Shown here: positions 5,553 through 13,957 of the stretch, piece by piece
Position numbering within the stretch: the first letter of the stretch is position 1
How the letters are laid out: the number at the start of each line of letters is the position of its first letter
Source: JBBITW01 sp037440525
GTDB lineage: Bacteria; Desulfobacterota; BSN033; UBA1163
Assembly: GCA_037440525.1 (NCBI GenBank)
Contig: JBBITW010000049.1
Coordinates: 1 to 20,032 of the forward strand
Direction: 5' to 3'
DNA length: 20,032 nt
Notes under the pieces: model-generated
The model's input: only the letters and a program-made list of their open reading frames with translations
What the model was told of the DNA's origin: nothing
The model's database searches: none
Position numbers and translations under genes: made by a program

Positions 5553-6578
5553 CTATCCAGTACTTCCAGATTCCATCGTCTTTTCAATCTTTTTAGGAGG
5601 CCAGTTCTCCAATTTCATACCCAGGCTTAGTCCCATCCCTGCAAGGATCTCCTTGATCTCATTGAGGGACTTCTTACCAAAATTCTTTGTGGCCAAGATC
5701 TCGGCTTCTGTCTTTTGAACCAGATCACCAATAAGCTTGATATTTGCATGCTTAAGACAATTGGCAGAACGGACCGAGAGTTCCAATTCATCCACACTCC
5801 TAAAGAGATTTTCATTTAGCTTCTCATCCTCCTTTTGTAATGAGGAGGTCTCTTCCTCTTCTTCCTCTCCTCCTTCTGCGAGGTTTACGAAAATGGAGAG
5901 CTGGTCCTGCATGATTTTAGCGGCACTGGTAATGGCCTCTTCTGGGGCAAGACTCCCATCCGTCCATACCTCTAAGGTCAATCTATCATAATCAGTTATC
6001 TGTCCCACCCTTGCATTCGTTACTGTATAGTTTACCTTTTTGATAGGAGAGAATATTGCATCAATAGGAATAGTTCCTATTGGTTGGTTCTCTTCCTTAT
6101 TTCGCTCTGCAGGAACGTAACCCCTTCCCATCTTAACCGTCATCTCCATTGAGAGTTTGGCATCTCTCGAAAGGGTTGCAATATGATGTTCTGGGTTAAG
6201 GATTTCAACAGCATCCCCTGTGATGATATCTCCAGCAGTCAGTTCTTTCTGGCCTTCTGCCTTTATACGAATTATCTTTGGACCTTCGGTATGAAGTTTC
6301 AATCTCACCTCTTTTAGATTCAGTATTATCTCTGTCACATCTTCCTTAACACCTGGTATCGTGGAGAACTCATGGAGAACTCCATCTATCTTCACAGAAG
6401 TGATTGCCGCACCTTGTAAGGAAGAAAGGAGGATTCGACGAAGTGAATTTCCGAGCGTGATACCAAAACCCCTTTCAAGGGGTTCAGCAACAAACTTTCC
6501 GTAAAAAGGTGTTAATGTCTCCTTTTCCACCTCTAACCTTTTTGGTTGAATAAGATCTTTCCAATTTTTTTGAACCAT
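5553..6578 (-). CDS. rpoA: DNA-directed RNA polymerase subunit alpha
   Basis: 341 residues. The N-terminal assembly domain (about 1-235) shows PFYGKFVAEPLERGFGITLG, NSLRRILLSSLQGAAIT and IDGVLHEFSTIPGVKED, the dimer and beta/beta-prime contact core. The C-terminal domain (about 258-325) has SVDELELSVRSANCLK, including the arginine (R270) equivalent to E. coli R265 that contacts UP elements, and LATKNFGKKSLNEI. The linker is unusually acidic, with seven glutamates in a row (E238-E243 region) followed by TSSLQKEDEK. It nucleates RNA polymerase assembly. Its place between rpsD and rplQ is standard for the alpha operon. Confidence 0.98.
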   Translation of the reverse strand: MVQKNWKDLIQPKRLEVEKETLTPFYGKFVAEPLERGFGITLGNSLRRILLSSLQGAAITSVKIDGVLHEFSTIPGVKEDVTEIILNLKEVRLKLHTEGPKIIRIKAEGQKELTAGDIITGDAVEILNPEHHIATLSRDAKLSMEMTVKMGRGYVPAERNKEENQPIGTIPIDAIFSPIKKVNYTVTNARVGQITDYDRLTLEVWTDGSLAPEEAITSAAKIMQDQLSIFVNLAEGGEEEEEETSSLQKEDEKLNENLFRSVDELELSVRSANCLKHANIKLIGDLVQKTEAEILATKNFGKKSLNEIKEILAGMGLSLGMKLENWPPKKIEKTMESGSTG

Positions 6579-6607
6579 ATTGCCTCCCCCAAAAAAGGGT
6601 TAAAAGA

Positions 6608-7234
6608 CTACTTAGAATACAACTCCACAATAAGCTTCTCCTGAATTGGAATGGTAATGTCAGAACGTGTTGGAATGCCTTTTACAACCCCTTTCATTTG
6701 ATCCTTATCCAGTTCGAGCCATTGAGGAATACCTCTTCTCGCAACCCCTTCCATGGCCTCCAATATACGCACTACCTTTTTACTCTTCTCCCTAACCTCA
6801 ATCACATCCCCTAACTTTACAAGATAAGATGGGATATTGACCTTCTTCTGATTGACCATGAAATGATTGTGGCGAACAAGCTGTCTTGCCTCGCTTCTGG
6901 TGCTGGCAAAGCCAAGTCGATAGATTGTATTATCCAACCTCCGCTCCAATAACGAAAGTAGGTTTTCTCCTGTAATCCCTTTCTGCCGATCTGCCTCCTT
7001 AAAAATATTACGGAATTGGGTTTCGAGAATACCATACATCCTCTTGACCTTCTGTTTCTCTCTTAATTGTGCTCCATAATCAGAGAACTTCTTACGATTC
7101 TGTCCATGCTGGCCAGGAGGATAATTTCTTCTTTCAAAAGCACACTTCTCTGTATAGCATCTTTCTCCCTTGAGAAAAAGCTTGAGGTTCTCCCTACGGC
7201 ACAACCTACATACTGATTCTGTATATCTTGCCAA
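6608..7234 (-). CDS. rpsD: 30S ribosomal protein S4 (zinc-type)
   Basis: 208 residues from a TTG start at 7234 preceded by AAGGAGG with six bases to the codon; the protein then begins MARYTESVCRLCRR, exactly where S4 should begin. C9, C12, C26 and C31 form the zinc-binding set of the C+ form. The S4 RNA-binding domain follows (RLDNTIYRLGFASTRSEARQ, LVRHNHFMVNQKKVNIPSYL). S4 starts 30S assembly by binding 16S rRNA and in many bacteria represses its own operon; no leader pseudoknot was identified here. It follows rpsK by 11 bases. Confidence 0.97.
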   Translation of the reverse strand: MARYTESVCRLCRRENLKLFLKGERCYTEKCAFERRNYPPGQHGQNRKKFSDYGAQLREKQKVKRMYGILETQFRNIFKEADRQKGITGENLLSLLERRLDNTIYRLGFASTRSEARQLVRHNHFMVNQKKVNIPSYLVKLGDVIEVREKSKKVVRILEAMEGVARRGIPQWLELDKDQMKGVVKGIPTRSDITIPIQEKLIVELYSK

Positions 7235-7245
7235 TCTATCCCTCC

Positions 7246-7635
7246 TTATACCCTTCTACGTTTTGGAGGACGACATCCATTATGGGGAATGGGTGTAACA
7301 TCCTTTATTAAATGAACCCTGAGACCTGCTGCCTGAAGGGATCGAAGTGCTGATTCTCTTCCGGCACCAGGGCCTTTCACATAGACATCAATAGTTCGAA
7401 CTCCATGTTCCATGGCCTTTTTTGCTGCATCCTCTGCAGCCATTTGTGCAGCAAAAGGAGTGCTCTTACGAGAGCCTTTGAAGCCTTGAGTGCCAGCACT
7501 CGACCATGTAATTACATTTCCTTCCATATCTGTAATCGTGATAATAGTATTATTAAATGTTGCCTGGATATGGGCAATGCCTGTTTGAATATTCTTTTTT
7601 ACCCTCTTCTTCTTTACCCCTGGGCCTGTGGCCAT
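7246..7635 (-). CDS. rpsK: 30S ribosomal protein S11
   Basis: 129 residues. Conserved blocks are GIAHIQATFNNTIITITD, GNVITWSSAGTQGFKGSRKS, TPFAAQMAAEDAAKKAMEHG, VKGPGAGRESALRSLQAAGL and the basic end HNGCRPPKRRRV. S11 sits on the 30S platform and contacts mRNA near the Shine-Dalgarno helix. The ATG at 7635 has GGAGGGGATA upstream. It is separated from rpsM by 98 bases, longer than most gaps in this run; that gap shows no clear structure. Confidence 0.98.
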   Translation of the reverse strand: MATGPGVKKKRVKKNIQTGIAHIQATFNNTIITITDMEGNVITWSSAGTQGFKGSRKSTPFAAQMAAEDAAKKAMEHGVRTIDVYVKGPGAGRESALRSLQAAGLRVHLIKDVTPIPHNGCRPPKRRRV

Positions 7636-7733
7636 ATCCCCTCCTTCTATTAAACCTTGGTTTTCAATTTCAAAAAATATCTATCAAAATCTTTTTCAGC
7701 CCATTTAGAAACAAAATCTTCAAAACTTACTTT

Positions 7734-8111
7734 TCATTCACTTTCCTTCTTCTTCCCAATAATAGCACGGCGAGGTCCTTTTCTTGTCCTTGCATTTGTA
7801 TGAGTTCTCTGGCCTCGCACAGGAAGGGATTTACGGTGGCGAAGCCCCCTATAGGAACCTATATCCATCAATCGTTTAATATTTGTTGCCACCTCTCTTC
7901 GGAGATCTCCTTCCACTTTATACTCTTGCTCTATAATATCTCGTATACGGACTACCTCTGCCTCTGTAAGTTTGTTGACGCGGGTGTCCTTGTTAACATT
8001 TGCCTTTTCGAGAATTTTATTGGCAGAAGGTCTCCCGATCCCATATATGTATGTGAGGGCAACCTCCACACGTTTATCCTTTGGAAGATCGACCCCTGCA
8101 ATTCTTGCCAT
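7734..8111 (-). CDS. rpsM: 30S ribosomal protein S13
   Basis: 125 residues. It begins MARIAGVDLPKDKRVEVALT, followed by YIYGIGRPSANKIL (helix-two turn-helix core), LRREVATNIKRLMDIGSYRG and the basic tail GQRTHTNARTRKGPRR that reaches the A and P site tRNAs. S13 forms inter-subunit bridges at the head of the 30S subunit. AAGGAG precedes the ATG. First gene of the alpha cluster, 55 bases after rpmJ. Confidence 0.98.
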   Translation of the reverse strand: MARIAGVDLPKDKRVEVALTYIYGIGRPSANKILEKANVNKDTRVNKLTEAEVVRIRDIIEQEYKVEGDLRREVATNIKRLMDIGSYRGLRHRKSLPVRGQRTHTNARTRKGPRRAIIGKKKESE

Positions 8112-8128
8112 AGCTTACTCCTTATTGA

Positions 8129-8152
8129 GTGATGGTGATTAGTGATAGTGAT
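8129..8152. repeat. Short tandem GTGAT repeat between rpmJ and rpsM
   Basis: Four GTGAT units at 8129, 8135, 8142 and 8148, separated by one or two bases (ATCAC on the transcribed strand). It lies in the 55-base rpmJ-rpsM gap. No function is apparent; it may be slippage-derived. Confidence 0.6.
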
Positions 8153-8166
8153 TGATCATGAAAATA

Positions 8167-8280
8167 TTAACCCTGTCGCTGTTTATGTTTTGGATTCTCA
8201 CAGATTACGCGTATTACCCCTTTTCTTTTTACAATTTTACACTTATCACAAATCTTTTTGACCGAAGCTCGAACTTTCAC
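8167..8280 (-). CDS. rpmJ: 50S ribosomal protein L36 (zinc-type)
   Basis: 37 residues from a GTG start at 8280, three bases after the infA stop, with GGGAG inside the end of infA as the ribosome site. The product reads VKVRASVKKICDKCKIVKRK then GVIRVICENPKHKQRQG. C11, C14, C27 and H32 are the zinc ligands of the C+ form, and length and sequence are those of standard bacterial L36. The infA-rpmJ-rpsM order is the usual one. Confidence 0.97.
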   Translation of the reverse strand: MKVRASVKKICDKCKIVKRKGVIRVICENPKHKQRQG

Positions 8281-8283
8281 GCT

Positions 8284-8502
8284 CTATTTCTCCCTAAAAA
8301 TGATCCTTCCCCGGCTAAGATCATAAGGAGATAATTCAACCGTCACCTTGTCGCCTGGAAGAATCTTTATATAATGCATCCTCATCTTCCCGGAGATATG
8401 TGCCAAGACCTTGTGGCCATTTTCCAATTCAACCCTGAACATGGCATTAGGAAGGGTCTCCAGAATTTTCCCTTCGACGACGATTGCATCCTCCTTGGGC
8501 AT
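8284..8502 (-). CDS. infA: Translation initiation factor IF-1
   Basis: 72 residues, the exact family size. It begins MPKEDAIVVEGKILETLPNA, followed by MFRVELENGHKVLAHISGKM and VTVELSPYDLSRGRI, the OB-fold that fills the 30S A site during initiation. AAGGTAGAA precedes the ATG. It follows adk by 14 bases; the methionine aminopeptidase gene (map) often found in this spot is absent. Confidence 0.98.
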   Translation of the reverse strand: MPKEDAIVVEGKILETLPNAMFRVELENGHKVLAHISGKMRMHYIKILPGDKVTVELSPYDLSRGRIIFREK

Positions 8503-8516
8503 AAGTTCTACCTTCC

Positions 8517-9179
8517 TTATCCCTTTGAACCTAACTGAGTATCTAAGACCTTTATGATTCTCTCAAAAATCTCATCCTCTGAACCCAATCCATCAATACG
8601 ACGCAACAACCCCTTCTGCTTATAATACTCAATGAGAGGTAGAGTCCGCCTCTCGTATTCCCTCAATCTTGTTCTGATGGTCTCCTCTCTGTCGTCATCT
8701 CGCTGAAAAAGTACCCCTCCACACCGATCACAAATCCCTTCTTTTGCAGGCGGATGAAATAAGATATGAAACATCATCCCACAATCCCTACATGTCCTTC
8801 GTCCGGTTAGGCGGCGTACCAACTCTTCGCTGTCAACATCTATATTAAGGACGTGGTCAATTGATCTCCCGCCCCTGAGAAGAATCTCTTCAAGTGCCTC
8901 CGCTTGGGAAGCGGTTCTTGGAAACCCATCAAGGATGAATCCAGAATTGCAATCCTTGGCCTTCAATCTCTCTTCGATTATTCCGATAACCACCTCATCA
9001 GGAACGAGTTCTCCCTTTTCCATAAAGGATCTGGCCTCCTTACCAAGAGGGGTCCCTTCCTTTACCGCCTGCCTCAAGATATCTCCTGTTGAGATCTGCG
9101 GAATGCCAAATCTTTCAATGATCTTTTGAGCTTGAGTCCCTTTTCCTGCCCCTGGAGGGCCCAAAAGTATAAGATTCAT
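8517..9179 (-). CDS. adk: Adenylate kinase with zinc-binding lid
   Basis: 220 residues, catalysing ATP + AMP = 2 ADP in the cytoplasm. The P-loop is GPPGAGKGT (7-15). The AMP site includes STGDILRQAV and DGFPRT (84-89). The lid domain carries C130, C133, C150 and C153 (CRDC and CDRC), the structural zinc set seen in Gram-positive and many anaerobe enzymes but not in E. coli. The catalytic arginines of the lid and core (RRLTGRR, DDREETIRTRL) are present. It lies five bases after secY, a common position within the spc cluster. Confidence 0.97.
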   Translation of the reverse strand: MNLILLGPPGAGKGTQAQKIIERFGIPQISTGDILRQAVKEGTPLGKEARSFMEKGELVPDEVVIGIIEERLKAKDCNSGFILDGFPRTASQAEALEEILLRGGRSIDHVLNIDVDSEELVRRLTGRRTCRDCGMMFHILFHPPAKEGICDRCGGVLFQRDDDREETIRTRLREYERRTLPLIEYYKQKGLLRRIDGLGSEDEIFERIIKVLDTQLGSKG

Positions 9180-9184
9180 TTTTA

Positions 9185-10513
9185 TTAACCTCGCCTTCCC
9201 TTCAATCTACCCTTCCTCATCAAACCTTCGTAATGTCTCGTTAGCATATGAGCCTCAATCTGTTGAACCGTATCCAATGCCACACCTACAACAATAAGCA
9301 AGGCTGTCCCACCGAAATAGAATGGGACATTGAACTTCCTGATGAGAATTGTAGGTAGAACACATATTGCAGAGACATAAATGGCCCCTCCGAGGGTTAT
9401 ACGAGTAAGAACCTTATCAATATATTCTGCAGTCTTCTGCCCTGGTCGTATACCAGGTATGTAGCCTCCAAACTTCTTCATATTTTCAGCCACATCATTC
9501 GGGTTGAAGGTCACGGCTGTATAAAAATAACAGAAGAAGATGATGAATCCTACATAGAGAAGATTATAAAGAAGTGCCCCTGGTCCAAGACTATGGAGGA
9601 TTGACTGTATCCATGGATGCTCATCCAACCATGGCTTTGGCATAAAATTGGCAATCGTTAAGGGGAACATCAGAATCGAGGAAGCGAATATAGGGGGAAT
9701 AACACCCGAGGTGTTAAGTTTTAGCGGCAGATGGGTGCTTTGCCCTCCATAGACCTTCCTCCCAACAATACGTTTGGCATATTGAACAGGAAGTCTTCGC
9801 TGGCCCGTCTCAACAAATATAATCACTGCCACAACCAGAACCATGATCACAATGAGTACCAGCAAGGTAATGATATTGATCTGACCTACCCTGAAGAATT
9901 CATAAGTGCTCGCAATGGCATTTGGCATCCTCGCAACGATTCCCGCAAAGATAATGAGAGAAATCCCATTTCCAATACCCCTTTCTGTAATCTGTTCTCC
10001 TAACCACATGATAAATGCTGTCCCGGCAGTGAGTGTAATCACTGTCATGAAACGAAACGACCAACCTGGGGAAAGGACAATCATCTCACCTGCTGCTCCT
10101 CGCATATTCTCTAAACCAACAGCAATACCAAATCCCTGAATCATACTCAAGATAACGGTCCCATAGCGAGTATATTGAATAATCTTCTTACGACCCATCT
10201 CACCTTCCTTTTGGAGCTGTGCAAGATAAGGGATTACAACCGTAAGAAGCTGAAGGATGATCGATGCACTTATGTATGGCATTATACCAAGTGCAAAGAC
10301 AGAGAGCCTTTCTAAGGCCCCACCCGAAAACATATCGATTAGACTGAACAGTGTCCCCCTCGCCTGGGCAAAGAAGGAAGCAAGGGCATCTCCATTGACC
10401 CCAGGTGTTGGAATATGGACACCTATTCGATAAACAGCTAAGAAGAAAAGGGTGAAGAGTATCCTTCTCTTCAGTTCTGGTATTTTAAAAATATTCTGTG
10501 CCCCTGAAATCAT
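9185..10513 (-). CDS. secY: Protein translocase subunit SecY
   Basis: 442 residues with ten hydrophobic membrane segments. Conserved parts are the N-terminal KIPELKRRILFTL and YRIGVHIPTPGVN (plug region), GIMPYISASIILQL at segment 2, ERGIGNGISLIIFAGIVA at segment 4, the RRLPVQYAKR cytoplasmic loop (C4), and the C5 loop with PGIRPGQKTAEYID. SecY forms the protein-conducting channel with SecE and SecG. The ATG overlaps the rplO stop by four bases (ATGA), coupling its translation to L15. Confidence 0.98.
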   Translation of the reverse strand: MISGAQNIFKIPELKRRILFTLFFLAVYRIGVHIPTPGVNGDALASFFAQARGTLFSLIDMFSGGALERLSVFALGIMPYISASIILQLLTVVIPYLAQLQKEGEMGRKKIIQYTRYGTVILSMIQGFGIAVGLENMRGAAGEMIVLSPGWSFRFMTVITLTAGTAFIMWLGEQITERGIGNGISLIIFAGIVARMPNAIASTYEFFRVGQINIITLLVLIVIMVLVVAVIIFVETGQRRLPVQYAKRIVGRKVYGGQSTHLPLKLNTSGVIPPIFASSILMFPLTIANFMPKPWLDEHPWIQSILHSLGPGALLYNLLYVGFIIFFCYFYTAVTFNPNDVAENMKKFGGYIPGIRPGQKTAEYIDKVLTRITLGGAIYVSAICVLPTILIRKFNVPFYFGGTALLIVVGVALDTVQQIEAHMLTRHYEGLMRKGRLKGRRG

Positions 10514-10953
10514 AGGCTGATGACCTCCACCCTTCCCGATGCCTTCTCTATCTTTTGAAGGGCAGTTTTGCTTGCCTTATGAACACGAATGGTCAGGGGA
10601 TGTTCAAGTTCTCCATCGGATAGAAGTTTAATAATCTCCCCCCTTTTACAAAGACCTGATTTCTGAAGCAGGTCAGGGTCAATCAAACTATCCCTTGGAA
10701 AACGATTTAGGTCTCCAATATGAATGATGGAGACCTTCTGCTTAAATGGATTTTTAAATCCCCTCTTGGGAAGACGTCTCTGCATGGGCATCTGGCCTCC
10801 CTCGAAACCTGCCTTCGTTCCCCTTCCTGAACGGGCATTCTGACCCTTTGACCCTTTAGATGAGGTCTTACCATGACCTGAGCCAATTCCCCTTCCCACA
10901 CGTTTTCTCTTCTTCCTTGCTCCCTTTGGAGGCCTCAGTTGATCAAGTATCAT
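10510..10953 (-). CDS. rplO: 50S ribosomal protein L15
   Basis: 147 residues. The glycine-rich basic N-terminus RKRVGRGIGSGHGKTSSKG and GTKAGFEGGQMPMQRRLPKR are typical of L15, a late assembly protein reaching into 23S rRNA. The C-terminal globular part ends KIEKASGRVEVI. AGAGAGGATG gives the ATG its ribosome site. It precedes secY with a 4-base overlap. Confidence 0.97.
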   Translation of the reverse strand: MILDQLRPPKGARKKRKRVGRGIGSGHGKTSSKGSKGQNARSGRGTKAGFEGGQMPMQRRLPKRGFKNPFKQKVSIIHIGDLNRFPRDSLIDPDLLQKSGLCKRGEIIKLLSDGELEHPLTIRVHKASKTALQKIEKASGRVEVISL

Positions 10954-10976
10954 CCTCTCTACCTCTTTATATCATT

Positions 10977-11168
10977 CTATTTCATCACTTCAACCAGATG
11001 TATGACGTGGCTAATCATTCCCCGAATCTCAGGCCGATCGCGTAGGACAAGGGTTTGATTCAATCTCTTAAACCCGAGAGACCTGATGATCCTTCTTTGG
11101 GCTTCGGGACGTCCTATTATACTTCTGACCCATTTAACAGTAATGGTCTTCTCCCCATTTCCACCCAT
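10977..11168 (-). CDS. rpmD: 50S ribosomal protein L30
   Basis: 63 residues. The product has EKTITVKWVRSIIGRPEAQR, then SLGFKRLNQTLVLRDRPEIR and GMISHVIHLVEV, the short bacterial L30 fold that binds 23S rRNA. The R-S-x-I-G-R-P-E-x-Q motif and LGF-x-R-L-N are diagnostic. It lies six bases after rpsE in the usual order. Confidence 0.96.
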   Translation of the reverse strand: MGGNGEKTITVKWVRSIIGRPEAQRRIIRSLGFKRLNQTLVLRDRPEIRGMISHVIHLVEVMK

Positions 11169-11174
11169 TTCTTT

Positions 11175-11669
11175 CTAATTCTCCTCTTCTTTTTGACGCC
11201 TTTTCAAAAGCACTTCTTCAGGATTCTTAAGCTGACTCATAGCTTGAAAAGTAGCCTTGATCAGATTATATGGGTTATTCGACCCCAATGATTTTGTTAG
11301 AATATTTTCAATGCCTGCTGATTCTGCAATTGCCCTCACCGTAGCACCTGCAATCACACCTGTTCCTTCAGATGCTGGTTTGAGCAAAACCTTTGTTGCT
11401 CCAAATTTACCCATCACTTCATGAGGAATCGTTTTATTGATAATGGGAACCTTGATGAGGTTACGTTTTGCATGTTCTATCCCTTTTCTGATTGCCTCCG
11501 GAACCTCATTAGCCTTTCCTAAACCACTTCCTACATATCCCTTACCATCTCCCACAACCACCAGGGCACTGAAGCTAAAACGTCTCCCTCCTTTGACCAC
11601 TTTAGCCACGCGGTTTATATGAACCACACGGTCAGTCAGTTCTAATGTGCTCGGATCAATCTTTGGCAA
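11175..11669 (-). CDS. rpsE: 30S ribosomal protein S5
   Basis: 164 residues from a TTG at 11669, with AGGAG six bases upstream and no in-frame ATG before the conserved core. The N-terminal dsRBD-like domain shows VHINRVAKVVKGGRRFSFSA and VVGDGKGYVGSGLGKANEVP. The C-terminal domain shows GTGVIAGATVRAIAESAGIE and NILTKSLGSNNPYNL. S5 helps set decoding accuracy and mRNA unwinding at the entry channel. Confidence 0.97.
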   Translation of the reverse strand: MPKIDPSTLELTDRVVHINRVAKVVKGGRRFSFSALVVVGDGKGYVGSGLGKANEVPEAIRKGIEHAKRNLIKVPIINKTIPHEVMGKFGATKVLLKPASEGTGVIAGATVRAIAESAGIENILTKSLGSNNPYNLIKATFQAMSQLKNPEEVLLKRRQKEEEN

Positions 11670-11697
11670 TTTCCTCTCCTCCTCTGTGGTCTTTAAA

Positions 11698-12060
11698 CTA
11701 AAAAACCAAACCTCCAGCCCTTGAAGCTTCAGCCAGCGCCTTCACCCTACCATGATAAAGATAACCATTTCGATCAAAAACCACTTTCTTTACTCCCTTC
11801 TCAAGACATTTTTTTGCAATCAGTTCCCCTACCTTCTTGGCCGCTTCTATATTCCCTGTATGTGGGAGGATTCCTCTAAGCTCTGGGCTCAGGGTAGATG
11901 CACTTGCAATTGTATTACCTGTAATATCAACGATTACTTGAGCATAAATATGTTTCAAACTTCTAAATACATTAAGCCTGGGCCGATCCTCTGTTCCCTT
12001 TATCCGGCTTCTAACCCTTCTCTTTCTTTTCATCCTTAGAAAGATCTTCTTATTCCTCAA
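11698..12060 (-). CDS. rplR: 50S ribosomal protein L18
   Basis: 120 residues from a TTG at 12060, preceded by GGGAGGT with five bases spacing; an ATG nine codons further in has only a weak site. Conserved parts are RVRSRIKGTEDRPRLNVFRS, KHIYAQVIVD, KKVVFDRNGYLYHGRVKALA and the end EASRAGGLVF. L18 binds 5S rRNA together with L5 in the central protuberance. Confidence 0.96.
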   Translation of the reverse strand: MRNKKIFLRMKRKRRVRSRIKGTEDRPRLNVFRSLKHIYAQVIVDITGNTIASASTLSPELRGILPHTGNIEAAKKVGELIAKKCLEKGVKKVVFDRNGYLYHGRVKALAEASRAGGLVF

Positions 12061-12131
12061 ATGTTACCTCCCTTTGTGCCTCTAATAGAGCTACCTATAT
12101 GGAAAGACCTCAAAAATATCATCAACCATAG

Positions 12132-12668
12132 TTATGCCTTGGTCTTTCCAACCTTCTTACGAATCCTTTCTCCAAAATAGCGTATCCCTTTCCCTTTATA
12201 TGGTTCGGGAGACTTGATGGAGCGAAGTTTAGCAGCCACACTTCCTACCAACTGTTTATCAATCCCTTTAACAGTGAGGAGTGTCTGTTTCTCTACCTCA
12301 ACCCTGATCCCTTCAGGAAGAGGAAAAATGACTGGATGAGAGAATCCCAAAGAGAGTTTAAGATCCCTACCCTGGGAATCTGCCCGAAATCCCACTCCTA
12401 CTATCTCAAGCCTTTTTTCAAAACCCTGTGTAACACCTGTAACCATATTTGCAATCAAACTTCGAGTCAGTCCATGAAGTGCTTTCAAACTACGTTCATC
12501 ATCATTTCGGTGGACAAATATCTTTTCATTATCCACTGAGATGGATATACCCTGTGGCAATTGATGTGTGAGCTGTCCTTTGGGACCACTAATCTCCACC
12601 TTTTTCCCATCAAAATTAACCTTAACCTCTTTGGGCAAGGATATTGGCATCTTTCCAATACGTGACAT
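12132..12668 (-). CDS. rplF: 50S ribosomal protein L6
   Basis: 178 residues from the ATG at 12668 (MSRIGKMPISLPKEVKV), with GAGGGAT just upstream; an upstream in-frame TTG overlaps that site and is rejected. The two repeated L6 domains are visible, with LHGLTRSLIANMVTGVTQGF, VGVGFRADSQG and the C-terminal PEPYKGKGIRYFGERIRKK. L6 sits near the sarcin-ricin loop and factor binding site. Confidence 0.97.
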   Translation of the reverse strand: MSRIGKMPISLPKEVKVNFDGKKVEISGPKGQLTHQLPQGISISVDNEKIFVHRNDDERSLKALHGLTRSLIANMVTGVTQGFEKRLEIVGVGFRADSQGRDLKLSLGFSHPVIFPLPEGIRVEVEKQTLLTVKGIDKQLVGSVAAKLRSIKSPEPYKGKGIRYFGERIRKKVGKTKA

Positions 12669-12755
12669 CTTATCCCTCAATTAAAAGATTCTGAATTCAA
12701 ATCCTTAACACTCCCAATCGGATATTTGACCCCTCTGCTCAGATTCAATCTTATT

Positions 12756-13154
12756 TTACCAAACATAACAGAGAACCTCTCCTCCTACATTGGCCTTACG
12801 TGCTGTCTTATCCGTGAGAATACCTTTTGATGTAGATAGGATTGAAATACCCAAACCATTCATGACCGTTGGTATCTTATCGACTCCAACATAAACTCTT
12901 CGGCCAGGTTTGCTAATCCTCCTTATATGAATGAGCTCTTTTCTATCATTATCATATTTGAGAAGTATCCTGAGCATGTCGTGATCGTTTTCATCTTTGA
13001 TGGGTTTAAAATCTTTTATAAAACCCTCCTCTTTTAAAATCTTTACAATCTCAATTTTCAACTTTGAGAAGGGAATATCCACCTTCTCAAATTTTGCCTT
13101 AGATGCATTTCGAATGAGCGTAAACATATCTGCCAATGGGTCGGTCATACTCAT
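12756..13154 (-). CDS. rpsH: 30S ribosomal protein S8
   Basis: 132 residues from the ATG at 13154 (MSMTDPLADMFTLIRNAS), which has GGAG six bases upstream and gives the standard family length; an ATG four codons earlier (13166) abuts its only purine stretch. The C-terminal part has RRISKPGRRVYVGVDKIP, GLGISILSTSKGILTD and GGEVLCYVW. S8 binds 16S helix 21 and is the autorepressor of the spc operon in E. coli; no copy of its mRNA target was recognised here. Confidence 0.97.
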   Translation of the reverse strand: MSMTDPLADMFTLIRNASKAKFEKVDIPFSKLKIEIVKILKEEGFIKDFKPIKDENDHDMLRILLKYDNDRKELIHIRRISKPGRRVYVGVDKIPTVMNGLGISILSTSKGILTDKTARKANVGGEVLCYVW

Positions 13155-13175
13155 ATTGGACTCCATACCTTTGAA

Positions 13176-13361
13176 TTACCAACTGGCTTTAATCACTCCA
13201 GGTATTTCGCCCCTGGAGGCATACTTTCTAAAACAGAGACGACACATACCAAATTTTCTAATAAAGGCCCTTGGCCTTCCACAGAGAGGACATCTATTGT
13301 ATTGTCGAACCTTGAATTTCTGGGGCCTTTTTGCCTTTAACATCAATGAGAGCTTAGCCAA
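13176..13361 (-). CDS. rpsN: 30S ribosomal protein S14 (zinc-type, short form)
   Basis: 61 residues from a TTG at 13361 with GGAGGAG immediately upstream, giving MAKLSLMLKAKRPQKFKV, where the family begins. C24, C27, C40 and C43 (CPLC and CRLC) bind zinc in the short C+ form of S14. The end ASRGEIPGVIKASW is fully conserved. An upstream in-frame ATG (13382) would add seven residues unlike any S14. It lies between L5 and S8 as usual. Confidence 0.96.
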   Translation of the reverse strand: MAKLSLMLKAKRPQKFKVRQYNRCPLCGRPRAFIRKFGMCRLCFRKYASRGEIPGVIKASW

Positions 13362-13406
13362 ATTTCTCCTCCAGAATAGCACTGATTTATGCGAACATAG
13401 GATTTC

Positions 13407-13946
13407 TTAATTTCTAAAGGGCATGCCAAGGAGCCTGAGTAATTCCTTTCCTTCCTCATCTGTCTTTGCAGTCGTTGTAATTATGATGTTCATCCCCTTA
13501 ACCTTATCAATCTTATCATAATGAATTTCAGGGAAGATCAACTGTTCCCTGATGCCCAGGGCATAATTCCCTCTCCCATCGAAGGACTTTCCAGAGAGAC
13601 CTTTAAAGTCCCTGACCCTTGGAAGAGCAACATTAACAAGACGATTAAAGAATTCATACATCCTATCTTTCCGAAGAGTAACCATGACCCCGATTGGCAT
13701 CCCAGCCCTTAATTTAAACTGTGCAATCGATTTTCTTGCCTTTGTGATAACAGGCTTCTGCCCTGTAATAAGGCTCAATTCCTGCACTGCTGAATCGAGA
13801 ATTTTGATATTCTGTATAGCCTCCCCCAAACCCATATTGATTACAATCTTTTCCAATTTTGGTACTTGCATTCTATTGCGGTAATTGAACCTCTTCATCA
13901 AAGCAGGAACCACCTTTTCTTCATAGACCTCCTTCAGTTTTGCCAT
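13407..13946 (-). CDS. rplE: 50S ribosomal protein L5
   Basis: 179 residues. Conserved parts are YEEKVVPALMKRFNYRNRMQ, VPKLEKIVINMGLGEA, TGQKPVITKARKSIAQFKLR and the central DFKGLSGKSFDGRGNYALGI, with GMNIIITTTAKTDEEGKELL near the end. L5 binds 5S rRNA and contacts P-site tRNA and the 30S head. It follows rplX by 11 bases. Confidence 0.98.
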   Translation of the reverse strand: MAKLKEVYEEKVVPALMKRFNYRNRMQVPKLEKIVINMGLGEAIQNIKILDSAVQELSLITGQKPVITKARKSIAQFKLRAGMPIGVMVTLRKDRMYEFFNRLVNVALPRVRDFKGLSGKSFDGRGNYALGIREQLIFPEIHYDKIDKVKGMNIIITTTAKTDEEGKELLRLLGMPFRN

Positions 13947-13957
13947 AGCCTCATCAC

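Noticed and set aside
7557..8132. 191-codon plus-strand ORF over rpsK-rpsM
   Set aside because: Lies antisense to two certain ribosomal protein genes and has no ribosome site or family resemblance; it is a shadow frame.
8503..8516. A lost methionine aminopeptidase (map) gene between adk and infA
   Set aside because: Only 14 bases separate the genes and no remnant is visible; many bacteria keep map elsewhere, so no deletion can be claimed.
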